Below, piece after piece: positions 9,038 to 17,520 of a stretch of DNA of 64,000 nt. The notes beneath the pieces were generated by a model. The model had not been told where the DNA came from. It made no database searches and saw only the letters and a program-made list of their open reading frames with translations. Position numbers and translations under genes: made by a program. The stretch is from an uncultured Bacteroidota bacterium (GTDB taxonomy: Bacteria; Bacteroidota; Bacteroidia; Bacteroidales; UBA12077): positions 27,817 to 91,816 of the forward strand of contig CAJXLK010000013.1 in NCBI GenBank assembly GCA_913055635.1, written 5' to 3'. Numbering within the stretch: the stretch's first letter is position 1; every line of letters starts with the position of its first letter.

Positions 9038-10258
9038 CTATTCCCTGCCATCGACATAATCCTGCAAATATTGATAGGGTTTGGTAAGTTTCCCCTCCCG
9101 GGTAATGGTGGCGCGCTCGATGACACCTTTCTGATCATCCCCCAACAGATAGGGAAAAATTTCATCCAGCAGGGTCTGGCCAAAATCCCGGGAAGCATCC
9201 CGGGGCAATTCTCCGGGAAGATTGTCCACGGCCATGACGGTCACATGCGCTTGACTGCTGAAGGCCGGTTCTTCCTGACCGGTTTTTGGATTGTAATCAT
9301 AAAACGGGTTGGCAATGGTGGAAGAGCGAAGGGTTGAAGCAATCGGACCTTCCACATCACAACTCACATCGGCCACTACCGAGATGTTAAAATCCGACTC
9401 CTGCATATCGCTAGGGGTGATAAAATGAGGCGATTTGGGGTCCCAGTAATGACAGGCTATGTAAAGGTCGGTTACTTTTTGATAAGGTTTAAAAGTCGAC
9501 TCGTATTGATCGGGATGATGGAAGAAATGTTGCAGGTCAAAGGGTTTGTTTTGGCGGTGCTTTACATAACGGTCCGGGTCAAGCCGGGTAAGGACCGGCT
9601 CGTTGAATTCCTTTTCCAGAAATTCCCCGGGGGAGACCTCCCGGATATTAAGCGCTCGGAGGGTCTCCATAGCGCCCTGAGCTACGCGTCCACCGCCGGT
9701 GATGAGAATTTTTATGGGTGGAAGGTTCAAATTTTTTAGGCCGGCAAACATCTCCTGCATATCGTGGCAGTTGTGGGCAGGATCCAGCTCAAAACGCCCG
9801 TAGCGAAGGCCCGCTGCCCGCACACCGTTATAGGCTCCAACCATTCCGGCCCACCGTCCAAAGGCAATCAGGCGTCGGCCATGTTGATCGGTCAGATATT
9901 CATAGTCAATCAGGGTGATGTTGTTGCGCACGATGGCCTGAAGCATCTTGCGGTTGTGGGGTTGTTTCTTGCCGACATGGGCAAAGAACATATAGGTTTT
10001 TCCGGGCAAAAAGGTAGTGTAGTCGACCTCCTTAATGCCCAGCAGAACATCGCAATGGCTAAGGTCTTCCTGCATGTTGACCCCACGCTCCTGGTATTCC
10101 CGGTCTTCAAAGCCCCTGAGTGGGCTGGGCTGGACGCACAAATCGGTTTGAGGAAAGCGTTGACGAAAAGCAAGGGCCTGATCAGGACTCATTGGTACTC
10201 TGCGGTCAGGGGGATTTTTGGTCTCGCGCAAAATACCCACGCGTTTAATTTCGTTCAT
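9038..10258 (-). CDS. Alanine dehydrogenase / saccharopine dehydrogenase-like NAD(P) oxidoreductase
   Basis: The 406-residue protein belongs to the alanine dehydrogenase/PNT superfamily. The N-terminal substrate domain starts with GILRETKNPPDRRVPMSP, including the conserved RETK and RRVP elements. The nucleotide-binding Rossmann domain has the glycine motif ITGGGRVAQGA near residue 195. A further signature is AFGRWAGMVGAYNGVRAAG. The form resembles the lysine-forming saccharopine dehydrogenase-like proteins widespread in Bacteroidota more than classical Ald. The substrate cannot be told from sequence alone: reductive amination of a 2-oxo acid is likely. The gene is monocistronic and convergent with rpe. 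Confidence 0.8.
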   Translation of the reverse strand: MNEIKRVGILRETKNPPDRRVPMSPDQALAFRQRFPQTDLCVQPSPLRGFEDREYQERGVNMQEDLSHCDVLLGIKEVDYTTFLPGKTYMFFAHVGKKQPHNRKMLQAIVRNNITLIDYEYLTDQHGRRLIAFGRWAGMVGAYNGVRAAGLRYGRFELDPAHNCHDMQEMFAGLKNLNLPPIKILITGGGRVAQGAMETLRALNIREVSPGEFLEKEFNEPVLTRLDPDRYVKHRQNKPFDLQHFFHHPDQYESTFKPYQKVTDLYIACHYWDPKSPHFITPSDMQESDFNISVVADVSCDVEGPIASTLRSSTIANPFYDYNPKTGQEEPAFSSQAHVTVMAVDNLPGELPRDASRDFGQTLLDEIFPYLLGDDQKGVIERATITREGKLTKPYQYLQDYVDGRE

Positions 10259-10334
10259 ATGGGTTCGGTTTAGGGTTGTTTTGGGTAAATTTATATTTTT
10301 TCATTCAAAATGCCTACGCAGATAATATAATTTA

Positions 10335-10342
10335 TACCTTTG
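10335..10342 (+). promoter_or_regulatory. -7 element of the tmRNA promoter
   Basis: TACCTTTG matches the TAnnTTTG consensus and ends 12 nt before the 5' end of mature tmRNA, so transcription starts almost at the RNA itself. A clear -33 TTG was not found. Confidence 0.65.
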
Positions 10343-10354
10343 CGTTGAAACAAC

Positions 10355-10761
10355 GGGGCTGACATGGCATTGACGGTAGGATCAATCGGAATGGCAGCAT
10401 GCCGAGCGTTGGGAATCCGGCTCGTAAATCTCAATTCCCGTCGCCTATAAATGGCAACGAAGACTACGCACTCGCTGCTTAATCACGCGAAAGCGGTTTA
10501 AGCTTCATCCCGACGACAAGAGGTCGCGGGACGAGTCGCCTCTCCGGCGGCGCTGACCAGCCGCGGCCGGGTCAAGAGGTGTCACCACAAAGTTGGTATA
10601 GCTCAGTCACCGCCCCGATGGCTGGGTGAAATTTAAGGGGCTAGGAAACGGCGAAGGTGGGTTCCGGACCATGTCGTTTCCGAAACCTGAACCAGGAACT
10701 AAGCATGTAGAGACCATTTCGGTTTCTTATCCGGACGCGGGTTCGATTCCCGCCAGCTCCA
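10355..10761 (+). ncRNA. ssrA: Transfer-messenger RNA (tmRNA)
   Basis: The RNA rescues stalled ribosomes by acting first as alanyl-tRNA and then as a short mRNA. The 5' GGGGCU pairs with AGCUCC at 10755-10760 to form the acceptor stem, and GGTTCGATTCC at 10739-10749 is the T-loop. The tag frame is 10453-10482 and reads GNEDYALAA then TAA, with the resume codon GGC. The C-terminal ALAA is the usual degradation signal. The encoded end is the discriminator A followed by CTA, so CCA must be added by the tRNA nucleotidyltransferase. At 407 nt the length fits a one-piece bacterial tmRNA. Confidence 0.95.
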
Positions 10762-10776
10762 CTACCCAAAATTTTC

Positions 10777-10808
10777 AACCACTTCCCACCAGGGGAGTGG
10801 TTTTTTTT
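10777..10808 (+). terminator. Terminator of ssrA
   Basis: The stem AACCACTTCCC / GGGGAGTGGTT pairs over 11 positions with one G-T pair, has a 4-nt loop and runs into eight T residues. It lies 15 nt after the tmRNA end. Confidence 0.95.
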
Positions 10809-10925
10809 AATCCCGCCCATGCGCTACATCCCGAAAAATCTCATTAACCAAAATGCTTGTCGCCCTGGAATTTGAGCCCTGGGGTGATAGATACAAAATA
10901 TTAAACAACCATACAGTGGATGTTC

Positions 10926-11715
10926 TTACTTCATCTTTTTAAATACAACTGGTGAAAAATTTAATGCCGGTAACCTAAAGATGATATATGCTTTCTCGAG
11001 CACATCTATATATTTTTCAACTGTTTTTGGATTGGTTCCACAGAGCCGGGCCAGTTCATTATAGGATACTTCGCTGCCAATTTGAAGGGCCAATGCTTTA
11101 AGTATCTTTTCCAGCAATTCACTTCTTTGAATGTTTTCAAGGCGGAGCAAATCCTTATAAAGATAGCTCCCCGAAATAAGCCTGAGGAGTTTTTGCTCCT
11201 CTCCCGGATGGGTCACTATTTCAGGATAATAACCATAAATCAGGCGCAGAGGAAGCATGCTGTTTTCATGGTAAAAATCCTTTTCCTCTACCATTTCTGA
11301 AAAAGAAAAAGGAAACAACATGAATTCAGTTTTACGGCCCGTGAGGGGTTCACTTGTCCTGTTAGCAAGCTCAAAAGCCGATGACCTGGAAGCAATGACC
11401 TGCAGATCAGGCAATCGATCTACAATGACCTTTATGGTTAACCTATATCGGGTAGGTTTTGAGCTTCATCAACGATTGCATAACGATAACCGTAGGAAAT
11501 AGGTTGTAGGCGTCTCGAAGAAGGATCACCAAGCAATTCCCTTACACCGATTCATCTCCGTTTAAATACAAGGTTTTCTCATATGGCACGCAATTCAAAT
11601 GCTCCAAAAGAGTGGTTTTCCCAACCTGCCTTGCACCAAAAAGCAAAATTGCTTTAGCCGATCCCGTGTGATCACATATTTTTTGTTCAAGAAATCGCTT
11701 GATCATAGCCAACAT
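10926..11715 (-). pseudogene. Degraded AAA-type ATPase (ATPase plus DUF4143 family)
   Basis: The reading frame is broken. From the ATG at 11715 it encodes an N-terminal ATPase with Walker A GARQVGKTTLLEHL, then stops at 11542-11544. In the next frame Walker B YAIVDEAQN follows and ends at 11438-11440. A third segment (from 11414 to 10926) carries the conserved ASRSSAFELANRTSEPLTGRK, the FPFSFSEM box and the start of the DUF4143 domain, then ends early at VFKKMK. Two single-base shifts and a missing C-terminal third mark a dead gene. Family members are often linked to toxin-antitoxin-like or mobile loci. It lies right after ssrA, a common integration site for mobile elements. Confidence 0.85.
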
Positions 11716-11920
11716 GTTTTCACAAGGAATATAAGATAAAAATACTTCAATCCAAAATTATAATAATATATTTGTATTACGATCCAAAATTATTATGACT
11801 TATTATATAAAAATCAGCCTTGCTTTCAAACCCTCTTTTCTTAGCGTCACATGGATGGGGTCATATTCATTTGAGTAAAAAAATATTAAGAATTCCTAAA
11901 TATTCGAATATTTTTGGCAG

Positions 11921-12525
11921 GGAAACTTTTTTTTAATTCGCATCTTATCTCCCTCAGTTATTGGCATCCTCATATTGAATGCCTGTATTTCCTTCGGTGA
12001 TTTTAACCAAAAAAGGTAGAAGGCAATAGTTCTGTAGTTGAAAAAACGCGGGATACTGCTGATTTCTCTGAAATCGACATCAGCGAGAACATCCGGGCCA
12101 ACATCAAACAGGCAGGCGATCACAGTTTGACCGTGAGAACCGATGCCAACCTTCATGATTACATCATCACCGAGGTCGGTGGCAATACCCTGAAAATTCA
12201 GGGAAAGGACCATTATCATTTAAAACCAACTGAAAAAATCCAGGTATACATCACTTTCGAAGAGAATGACGAAATAGAGGCCAGCTCCGCATCTGGGGTT
12301 TATTCCGATTCCAGGATTGAAGCCGGGGAAATGGAGATTGATGCATCCAGTGGCGCGGAAGTCGAACTTGAAATCAAAGCCGATGAGATCACCGGCGACT
12401 GTTCCAGCAGTGGATCCATCAGGCTGAAAGGCGAAACAAAGAAATGCCGTCTGGATGTGTCCAGTTCATGTTCTTTCTCAAGGGCATGCAGAATTTTCAT
12501 TGATTCCCGGGAGAAAACCGGGTGA
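11921..12525 (+). pseudogene. DUF2807 (head GIN domain) lipoprotein remnant
   Basis: From 12007 the frame reads VVEKTRDTADFSEIDISENI and then the beta-helix-like DUF2807 pattern with SSASG, DASSGAEVELEI and SSSGSIRLKG repeats. There is no start codon with a signal peptide in this frame. A lipobox-like ILILNACISFG is encoded just upstream in another frame (about 11966-11998) that stops at 12017-12019, so a frameshift has probably split the gene. Family resemblance ends near 12475, where the sequence crosses into the antisense DUF5700 gene. DUF2807 proteins are exported in Bacteroidota and their function is unclear. The call rests on the repeat pattern. Confidence 0.65.
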
Positions 12526-13553
12526 TTTTTGCTTGAATGCCGGGCTGCCTGGTTGTATCGCCTGAAAAAACCAAAAGGGTTTCCAAAATCTTCAAGCAGG
12601 TATGCTTTACCCCCATGAGCCAGCATAACATCTGCCATATAATAACCAATGACATGACCGCTCATGGGAACGAGTTCCTTGATTTTACCGGCATTTTCAT
12701 CGTAAAGGGATGAATTCCCGGCCATTTCTGTCAACAAATGATTGATCGAGTCGATGATTCCGGGACTGCGACCGACCAATCGACGGTATTTCTCGGCCCA
12801 GGCTGTCTGACTCATCGATCCGTTTCCGAAAAAATGTTCTCTCTTGTCGATCTGATCGGCCAGACCTTCCTTATAAACCTGATCGTAAAACCATAACAGG
12901 TCGTTATCACCGGGATTCACAACCGAATAGAATGATTCATAATGGTGGTGAAATTCATGGGCAAGGAAAGCTTCTGCAAAGGACATGTTTTGGGATAAAA
13001 AATACAGGTCGATCAGTATGGTCTCATATCCCCTTCCGTCAGGCCCAAATATGAGAAAGCCCACTTCAGGACCGGGATATCTTCCGGTGGCCTCTTCGGG
13101 CAGGTAGCAGGTCGTACGTAAAAGGGCCTTGCTAAATAAGACCTCCTCCCTTCTGAATTGCTCCATCCACGACTCCAGTGAATCAAGGCGGTCATTCAGG
13201 TGAACCATATGCTCGAGGTAGGATATATAAAAGCCTTCCTTTTTCAGCTCCCGGGCAAGTTTATCTTTTTCCGATGGCTTAAAGGCCAGTCGGTAATAAC
13301 GTTTAAAAAACTTTTTGCTGAATTCGGTCTCAATGGCGCACTGATAAGCCGGAGTATGAAACAAAGCCTTCCACAGCTGACCCGGCGGTTCCTGATCCTG
13401 TCTGAACAAATGGGCAATCTCAAAAAAATATTCCATTCCGGAATAATCGATGGAGGCCTTCGGCTCAGAGGCCCGGATCGGGCTGGAAGTATATATCAGC
13501 CCCAAAAAAAAGATTAAAACAAGTCTTCTAATCATAATGGCGGTTTTAGACAA
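12300..13553 (-). CDS. Putative secreted zinc metallopeptidase (DUF5700-like)
   Basis: The 417-residue product has an N-terminal signal segment (RRLVLIFFLGLIYTSSPIRA). The middle holds HEFHHHYES, an HExxH zinc-binding motif, and about 30 residues later EGLADQIDK, a likely third zinc ligand (Glu), as in gluzincins. This matches the DUF5700 putative peptidases of Bacteroidota. The last 45-55 residues are a serine-rich tail that is only the antisense of the DUF2807 remnant, so the natural C-terminus is probably lost and the frame reads on across a junction near 12475. Activity may still be possible because the catalytic part is complete. The substrate is unknown. Confidence 0.65.
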   Translation of the reverse strand: MSKTAIMIRRLVLIFFLGLIYTSSPIRASEPKASIDYSGMEYFFEIAHLFRQDQEPPGQLWKALFHTPAYQCAIETEFSKKFFKRYYRLAFKPSEKDKLARELKKEGFYISYLEHMVHLNDRLDSLESWMEQFRREEVLFSKALLRTTCYLPEEATGRYPGPEVGFLIFGPDGRGYETILIDLYFLSQNMSFAEAFLAHEFHHHYESFYSVVNPGDNDLLWFYDQVYKEGLADQIDKREHFFGNGSMSQTAWAEKYRRLVGRSPGIIDSINHLLTEMAGNSSLYDENAGKIKELVPMSGHVIGYYMADVMLAHGGKAYLLEDFGNPFGFFRRYNQAARHSSKNHPVFSRESMKILHALEKEHELDTSRRHFFVSPFSLMDPLLEQSPVISSALISSSTSAPLDASISISPASILESE

Positions 13554-14173
13554 TGACGACCCCGGTAACCCTTTTGCTGCACGAGCAGCTTATTATCATA
13601 TTTGCCGCACCTGCCGCATTTTCCCGGTTAATCGGCGAATCCAAATGAGCCCTTGCATACCGGAGAAAAATACGGCCATCGGAAACCATTAAGAAATCAG
13701 ATTTTCAGGATGCACACCGGAAATCGATCAAGATTTCTGAAAACTCCAAGACAACAGAAATTTGTACCTAAAATCAGGTATAACCCATCTGATTAAAATC
13801 CCGGAACAGGCCCTTCCGCTATCAGCTCTCGCACCATTCACAAGCCCCGGCAAAATAAAAAGGAAAAACTTTCAACTCCCGAATCCCTTCGTGCGAAATG
13901 CTGACAAATGTTCATCAAGCACAGCATAGTAGGAAGTCCTGCATTATCTACCCAATTTCCGGTATTGACGGGCTTTATAAGTTATTATAACTTACATTAA
14001 AATAAAACATTAAGATTAAGACCGGATCATGCTCTGATACAATCCAACGGGTTTAAAATCACCCATTTATATCAGATCCCGTCACCAGCCAATGGGGAGA
14101 AAATCATCACCAATGCCAGGGAGCTCATTTCTTAACCATACATTCATTTATTTAACCAAAAATTCAACACGTT
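13554..14173. other. 620-bp intergenic region upstream of the curlin-like genes
   Basis: No gene is supported here. It contains the promoter region of the DUF5700 gene (minus) and of the curlin-like pair (plus). A perfect 8-1-8 palindrome is at 13978-13994. A small GCTGC-ACGA-GCAGC hairpin lies near 13577. Confidence 0.5.
13978..13994. promoter_or_regulatory. Palindrome TAAGTTATTATAACTTA, possible operator
   Basis: The site is a perfect inverted repeat of 8 bp arms around one T, 180 bp before the curlin-like gene. Its size suits a dimeric regulator such as the LuxR-type protein encoded nearby, but this link is only an inference. Confidence 0.4.
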
Positions 14174-15208
14174 ATGAAAAAATTAATCAGTCTTTTTGCA
14201 GTAGTCATATTCATGACCGGCATCGTAGTAGCTCAAAATGAAGTTGAGTCCACAGTAAGTGGAAAAAAACATACCCAGACCATCAATCAAAAGGGAGATG
14301 ATCAGAAGATCATCATGAACCAGTCTGGAGTAAACATGGGAAATACGGCCATCATTACCCAGGAGAATTATCAACAGGGATATCAGGAAGCTGAAGTCAT
14401 CCAGGGCAATGAAAAGAATATGGCCAACATTTACATGAATATGAAACGAGGAAACAATGCGATAAATGATGCGTATGTCAAGCAAATAGGAACCCACAAT
14501 GAAGCCATTCAAAATTTTAACGGCGTCAAACTATACGGGGACATCGACCAGGACGGTACAGGCAACTATTCCTGGCAGCAAATGGGAAACAATGGCCGGG
14601 GCAGCAATAACGCCCGTGGCACGATGAAGACCTCCGTTGATATTGAGGGTAATTACAACAAAACCTATCAGCAGATCATCGGAACGGCTACTGGTACGAA
14701 CAAAGACAACAATGAGAGCACGATCCAGATCCAGGAATCCAGCCAAAACAAGGAAGTAAGAACTTATCAGAACGGCACATACAACACGGCCAACGTAAAG
14801 CTTAAAAATCATGCTTCAGAAAACAAACTTGTCTATGCCCGTCAACTGGGAAGAGAGAATACTTCAGACATCAAACTCAAAAACCATTCTTCAGAAAACA
14901 AGGATGTAAGGAGTTATCAGAACGGTGAGTTCAATAATTCCGAGATCATACTTACCAACAACTCTGATAATAACTATTATATAGGTTCCCGCCAGGAAGG
15001 CGATGACAACAGCACCTATGTAAAGCTGGACAACTCGGATTATAACTATGTGAATGTAGACCAAATGCTGGATGACAACACCACCAGCTTATGGTTTAAC
15101 CAGGCAAATAAGAACACGGTGAATGTTTGGCAGGGCAGTGGTGTAAACATGGTATCTGAAACGATCTCCGGCAGTGGTCACAACATTTCCATCAAACAGA
15201 ACCGCTAG
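14174..15208 (+). CDS. Secreted curlin-like repeat protein (putative amyloid major subunit)
   Basis: The 344-residue protein starts with a Sec signal peptide (MKKLISLFAVVIFMTGIVVAQ). The mature part is rich in N, Q, G and S and made of imperfect repeats of about 22 residues: SxNKxVRxYQNGxxNxAxVxLKN, for example near residues 195, 217 and 239. The regular spacing of Q-G-N resembles curlin repeats of CsgA/CsgB. It has no cysteine. Two copies of the DNA unit around AAAAACCATTCTTCAGAAAA are nearly identical, so the array has grown by duplication. The next gene encodes a second, shorter protein with similar motifs. The likely role is an extracellular fibre or adhesin, but this rests on pattern only. 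Confidence 0.6.
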   Translation: MKKLISLFAVVIFMTGIVVAQNEVESTVSGKKHTQTINQKGDDQKIIMNQSGVNMGNTAIITQENYQQGYQEAEVIQGNEKNMANIYMNMKRGNNAINDAYVKQIGTHNEAIQNFNGVKLYGDIDQDGTGNYSWQQMGNNGRGSNNARGTMKTSVDIEGNYNKTYQQIIGTATGTNKDNNESTIQIQESSQNKEVRTYQNGTYNTANVKLKNHASENKLVYARQLGRENTSDIKLKNHSSENKDVRSYQNGEFNNSEIILTNNSDNNYYIGSRQEGDDNSTYVKLDNSDYNYVNVDQMLDDNTTSLWFNQANKNTVNVWQGSGVNMVSETISGSGHNISIKQNR

Positions 15209-15285
15209 AAGCTGCTGAAACGGATATGAAGCAGTTATTTGAAAAATCATCAACATTTAATATGCCACATGAAAGGTCAATAAAT

Positions 15286-15891
15286 ATGGATTCAAGGGCC
15301 GCGAAATATGCAAATATCTTGATGATTTTTCTCCTGTTGGGTTTGATGACCTCCACAGAAAAATTATTCGGGCAGGAAGAAGAACGAAGCAATCTTCATA
15401 CTATTGAACAGGTCTCGCCCAATACAGGAAATAATGAAGACATATTAATACAAAACGGCTATCTTTACGGGGATGACTTGTATCCCCCCGACCAGGGGCT
15501 TCCTGTCCATATAATGACAACCCCCATCCTCAACACACCTTCATTAAGAAATGAGCTCACCGGGGTGGGGGGCAATTATATAGAACTGGACATTCTTGGT
15601 CACAACAACAGCATCGAAGCCATCCAGCAGGGTCATCATAATTTCATGGATCTGGGCATCCACGCGAGCGATTCCAGAGAAAATCAATTTGTACAAACAG
15701 GAGATCACAATTACATCTTCGACCGGGTCACTAGCCAGGGTATCCACCATGAAATATACCAGGAAGGCAACCACTTTGTTGTTCAAAACAGGGGATGGCA
15801 AAAGGTTCCCATGATCATCCATCAGCACACTCCTGTTGAAGGAGGAAGTGGCATGAAAATAATCATCACGGGTCGGCCTTCATTTTATTAG
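15286..15891 (+). CDS. Second curlin-like protein (possible minor or nucleator subunit)
   Basis: The 201-residue product has a signal peptide (YANILMIFLLLGLMTSTEKLFGQ) when started at the ATG at 15286, which follows GAAAGG. An upstream ATG at 15226 would add 20 residues before it. The C-terminal half contains at least three curlin-like units: GHNNSIEAIQQGHHNF, ENQFVQTGDHNYIF and HHEIYQEGNHFVVQ. The N-terminal half of the mature part is proline- and threonine-containing and not repetitive. It lies 77 bp after the first curlin-like gene and ends at a terminator, so the two probably form an operon. Being shorter and more divergent, it could be a nucleator like CsgB; that is inference. Confidence 0.55.
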   Translation: MDSRAAKYANILMIFLLLGLMTSTEKLFGQEEERSNLHTIEQVSPNTGNNEDILIQNGYLYGDDLYPPDQGLPVHIMTTPILNTPSLRNELTGVGGNYIELDILGHNNSIEAIQQGHHNFMDLGIHASDSRENQFVQTGDHNYIFDRVTSQGIHHEIYQEGNHFVVQNRGWQKVPMIIHQHTPVEGGSGMKIIITGRPSFY

Positions 15892-15915
15892 GCAATCCTA
15901 ATGAATCGAACAGTT

Positions 15916-15951
15916 AATGAGGGTGGAAGTGTTCTTCTGCCCTCATTTTTC
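15916..15951 (+). terminator. Terminator of the curlin-like operon
   Basis: The stem AATGAGGG / CCCTCATT is extended inside by AAG/CTT and followed by a T run. It sits 25 nt after the second gene. A second hairpin (CCCGG...CCGGG followed by CTTTTTT) at 15967-15995 backs it up. Confidence 0.8.
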
Positions 15952-16051
15952 TCACGGCACCCGGCGTACGACCCCACGCACCGGGCTTTTTTCCTGCTAA
16001 AATAAAGGAAGTGCCATAAACCCAATTGCCAGCACCGGCATTCCTCCACAA

Positions 16052-16786
16052 CTATACCAGTCCCGCCTCCATGGCGAAGCGGATCAACTCGGCTGTACTG
16101 TGAAGTTCTATTTTTCGCAGGATGTTTTTTCGATGCGTCTCCACGGTGAAATAGCTGATGCCCATTTCCACGGCAATCCTTTTTGAGGTAAATCCTTTGA
16201 AAATGAGCTGTATTATTTCTTTTTCCCTGTTTGTCAACAAATAAGCTGCCAGTTTATGCTTTAGCCGCTTGTTTTCTTGGATCAGCTGCTCCTGTTTATA
16301 ATCATCCTTCAGTTTTTCAGTTAAATTAAAAGCGGTTATAAATACTTCCCTGGGCTGCCCGTGTTCTCCATAAGTCAGTGTATAACCTTTAAAATAGTAT
16401 GATACCTCCCTGTTTTCAGCGTCTCTTATTTTAAAAATGCCATGATTGGATGGATCTCTTCTCACCGAATCATGTGTTTCATTTATTGTTTCCTGTTGCA
16501 GGCTATAGAACTGTCTGATCTGTTCAACCATATGTGGCTCATCGAAGTGGCAGGTTGCTTCTAAAAAAGCAAATTCATCATTTCTCCACTTAATGCTTTT
16601 CCTTTCCAGATGAATGATAAAAAAAAGAGTAGGTATTTTCTGAAGCAGCGTCTTGTAAAAGACAATCCGATCGGCAAGGTTTTTATTCTCCTTGCGGATG
16701 CGCTCCATGTCATCAATGAGCTCATCATAAATATGCATCATTTGGGTGATCTGATCCGAACCAGATTTATCGCTCCCTTTAAACAT
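16052..16786 (-). CDS. LuxR-type transcriptional regulator with PAS-like sensor part
   Basis: The 244-residue protein has a helical N-terminus (residues 10-50), a middle part that looks like a PAS fold (IHLERKSIKWRNDEF to REVFITAFNLTEK), a short coiled segment and a C-terminal LuxR helix-turn-helix from about residue 182 (LLTNREKEIIQLIFKGFTSK, then SYFTVETHRKNILRKI). It has no phospho-acceptor domain. It is convergent with the curlin-like genes and the nearest regulator to them. In enteric bacteria a LuxR-family protein, CsgD, activates curli. A similar role here is plausible but is inferred from position only. Confidence 0.8.
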   Translation of the reverse strand: MFKGSDKSGSDQITQMMHIYDELIDDMERIRKENKNLADRIVFYKTLLQKIPTLFFIIHLERKSIKWRNDEFAFLEATCHFDEPHMVEQIRQFYSLQQETINETHDSVRRDPSNHGIFKIRDAENREVSYYFKGYTLTYGEHGQPREVFITAFNLTEKLKDDYKQEQLIQENKRLKHKLAAYLLTNREKEIIQLIFKGFTSKRIAVEMGISYFTVETHRKNILRKIELHSTAELIRFAMEAGLV

Positions 16787-17520
16787 CTGTTTTTGAAAGA
16801 TTTAAAACATTTAAACACCATTGCGGCACCAATTACCGCCTTTTTCCCTTATCCCATTCAATGGAGAGGAATTGGATCCATACTTCATTTAACCAATGAA
16901 GTGAATGAGGAGATAAAAACTTCATCATGTCCAACTGTTTATATTCAACTATATAATACAACCTGTTGCTAAAAGGTTATACATAAAGTGCTGTCTTATA
17001 ATGAATCCACCACATTCATAACATGCTGTTGACTTGCATATTGAACGCCTTCAAAAATTGATGGGAACCGGGAATGATAATAAACCAATGGAAACTCAAT
17101 TATAGTCAATATAATTACCTCACCTGACCTCTAAAACATTTGCCATTTCCGGTTATGGAAAATTCTTCGATAATTTGAATTCACCATTAAAGGTATAAAA
17201 AATGAGGAAGCAATTCAACAGTAAAAACAAATTATAATTTAGGAACATAATATCCGGCCACAGGCACTTATAAATGTTAACAAGACCATTCACGCGATCC
17301 CCATGAAACTTCTCAGTATTGATTTTATACTTTCAAAAACCATCTGGTTTAATAAATTAAAACATTGACAAACAATATTTTAACTAAAAAATGAATCTGT
17401 ATAAGAATTACGGCGAAAAGTAAATGACCCTATAAAAAAAACATCCCTTCATTTCCACTATCAGGCGCATCCGGTTTTCATAGCAGAAAAAAGGGATGTC
17501 AACAACATATGTAATATCAT
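16787..17520. other. 734-bp AT-rich gap without a gene
   Basis: No frame shows convincing coding character. The gap holds the promoter region of the LuxR-type gene. It also contains a 7-5-7 inverted repeat AATTATA-GTCAA-TATAATT at 17098-17116. At its right end lies the terminator of the peptidase gene. Confidence 0.5.
17441..17499 (-). terminator. Terminator of the S9 peptidase gene
   Basis: The arms ACATCCCTT (17441-17449) and AAGGGATGT (17491-17499) are perfectly complementary around a 41-nt loop. On the minus strand they are followed by TTTTTTTATAGGG. This places it 22 nt after the peptidase stop codon. Confidence 0.6.

Noticed and set aside
11896..12219. 107-codon minus-strand frame
   Set aside because: It is the antisense of the DUF2807 remnant and shows no conserved motif.
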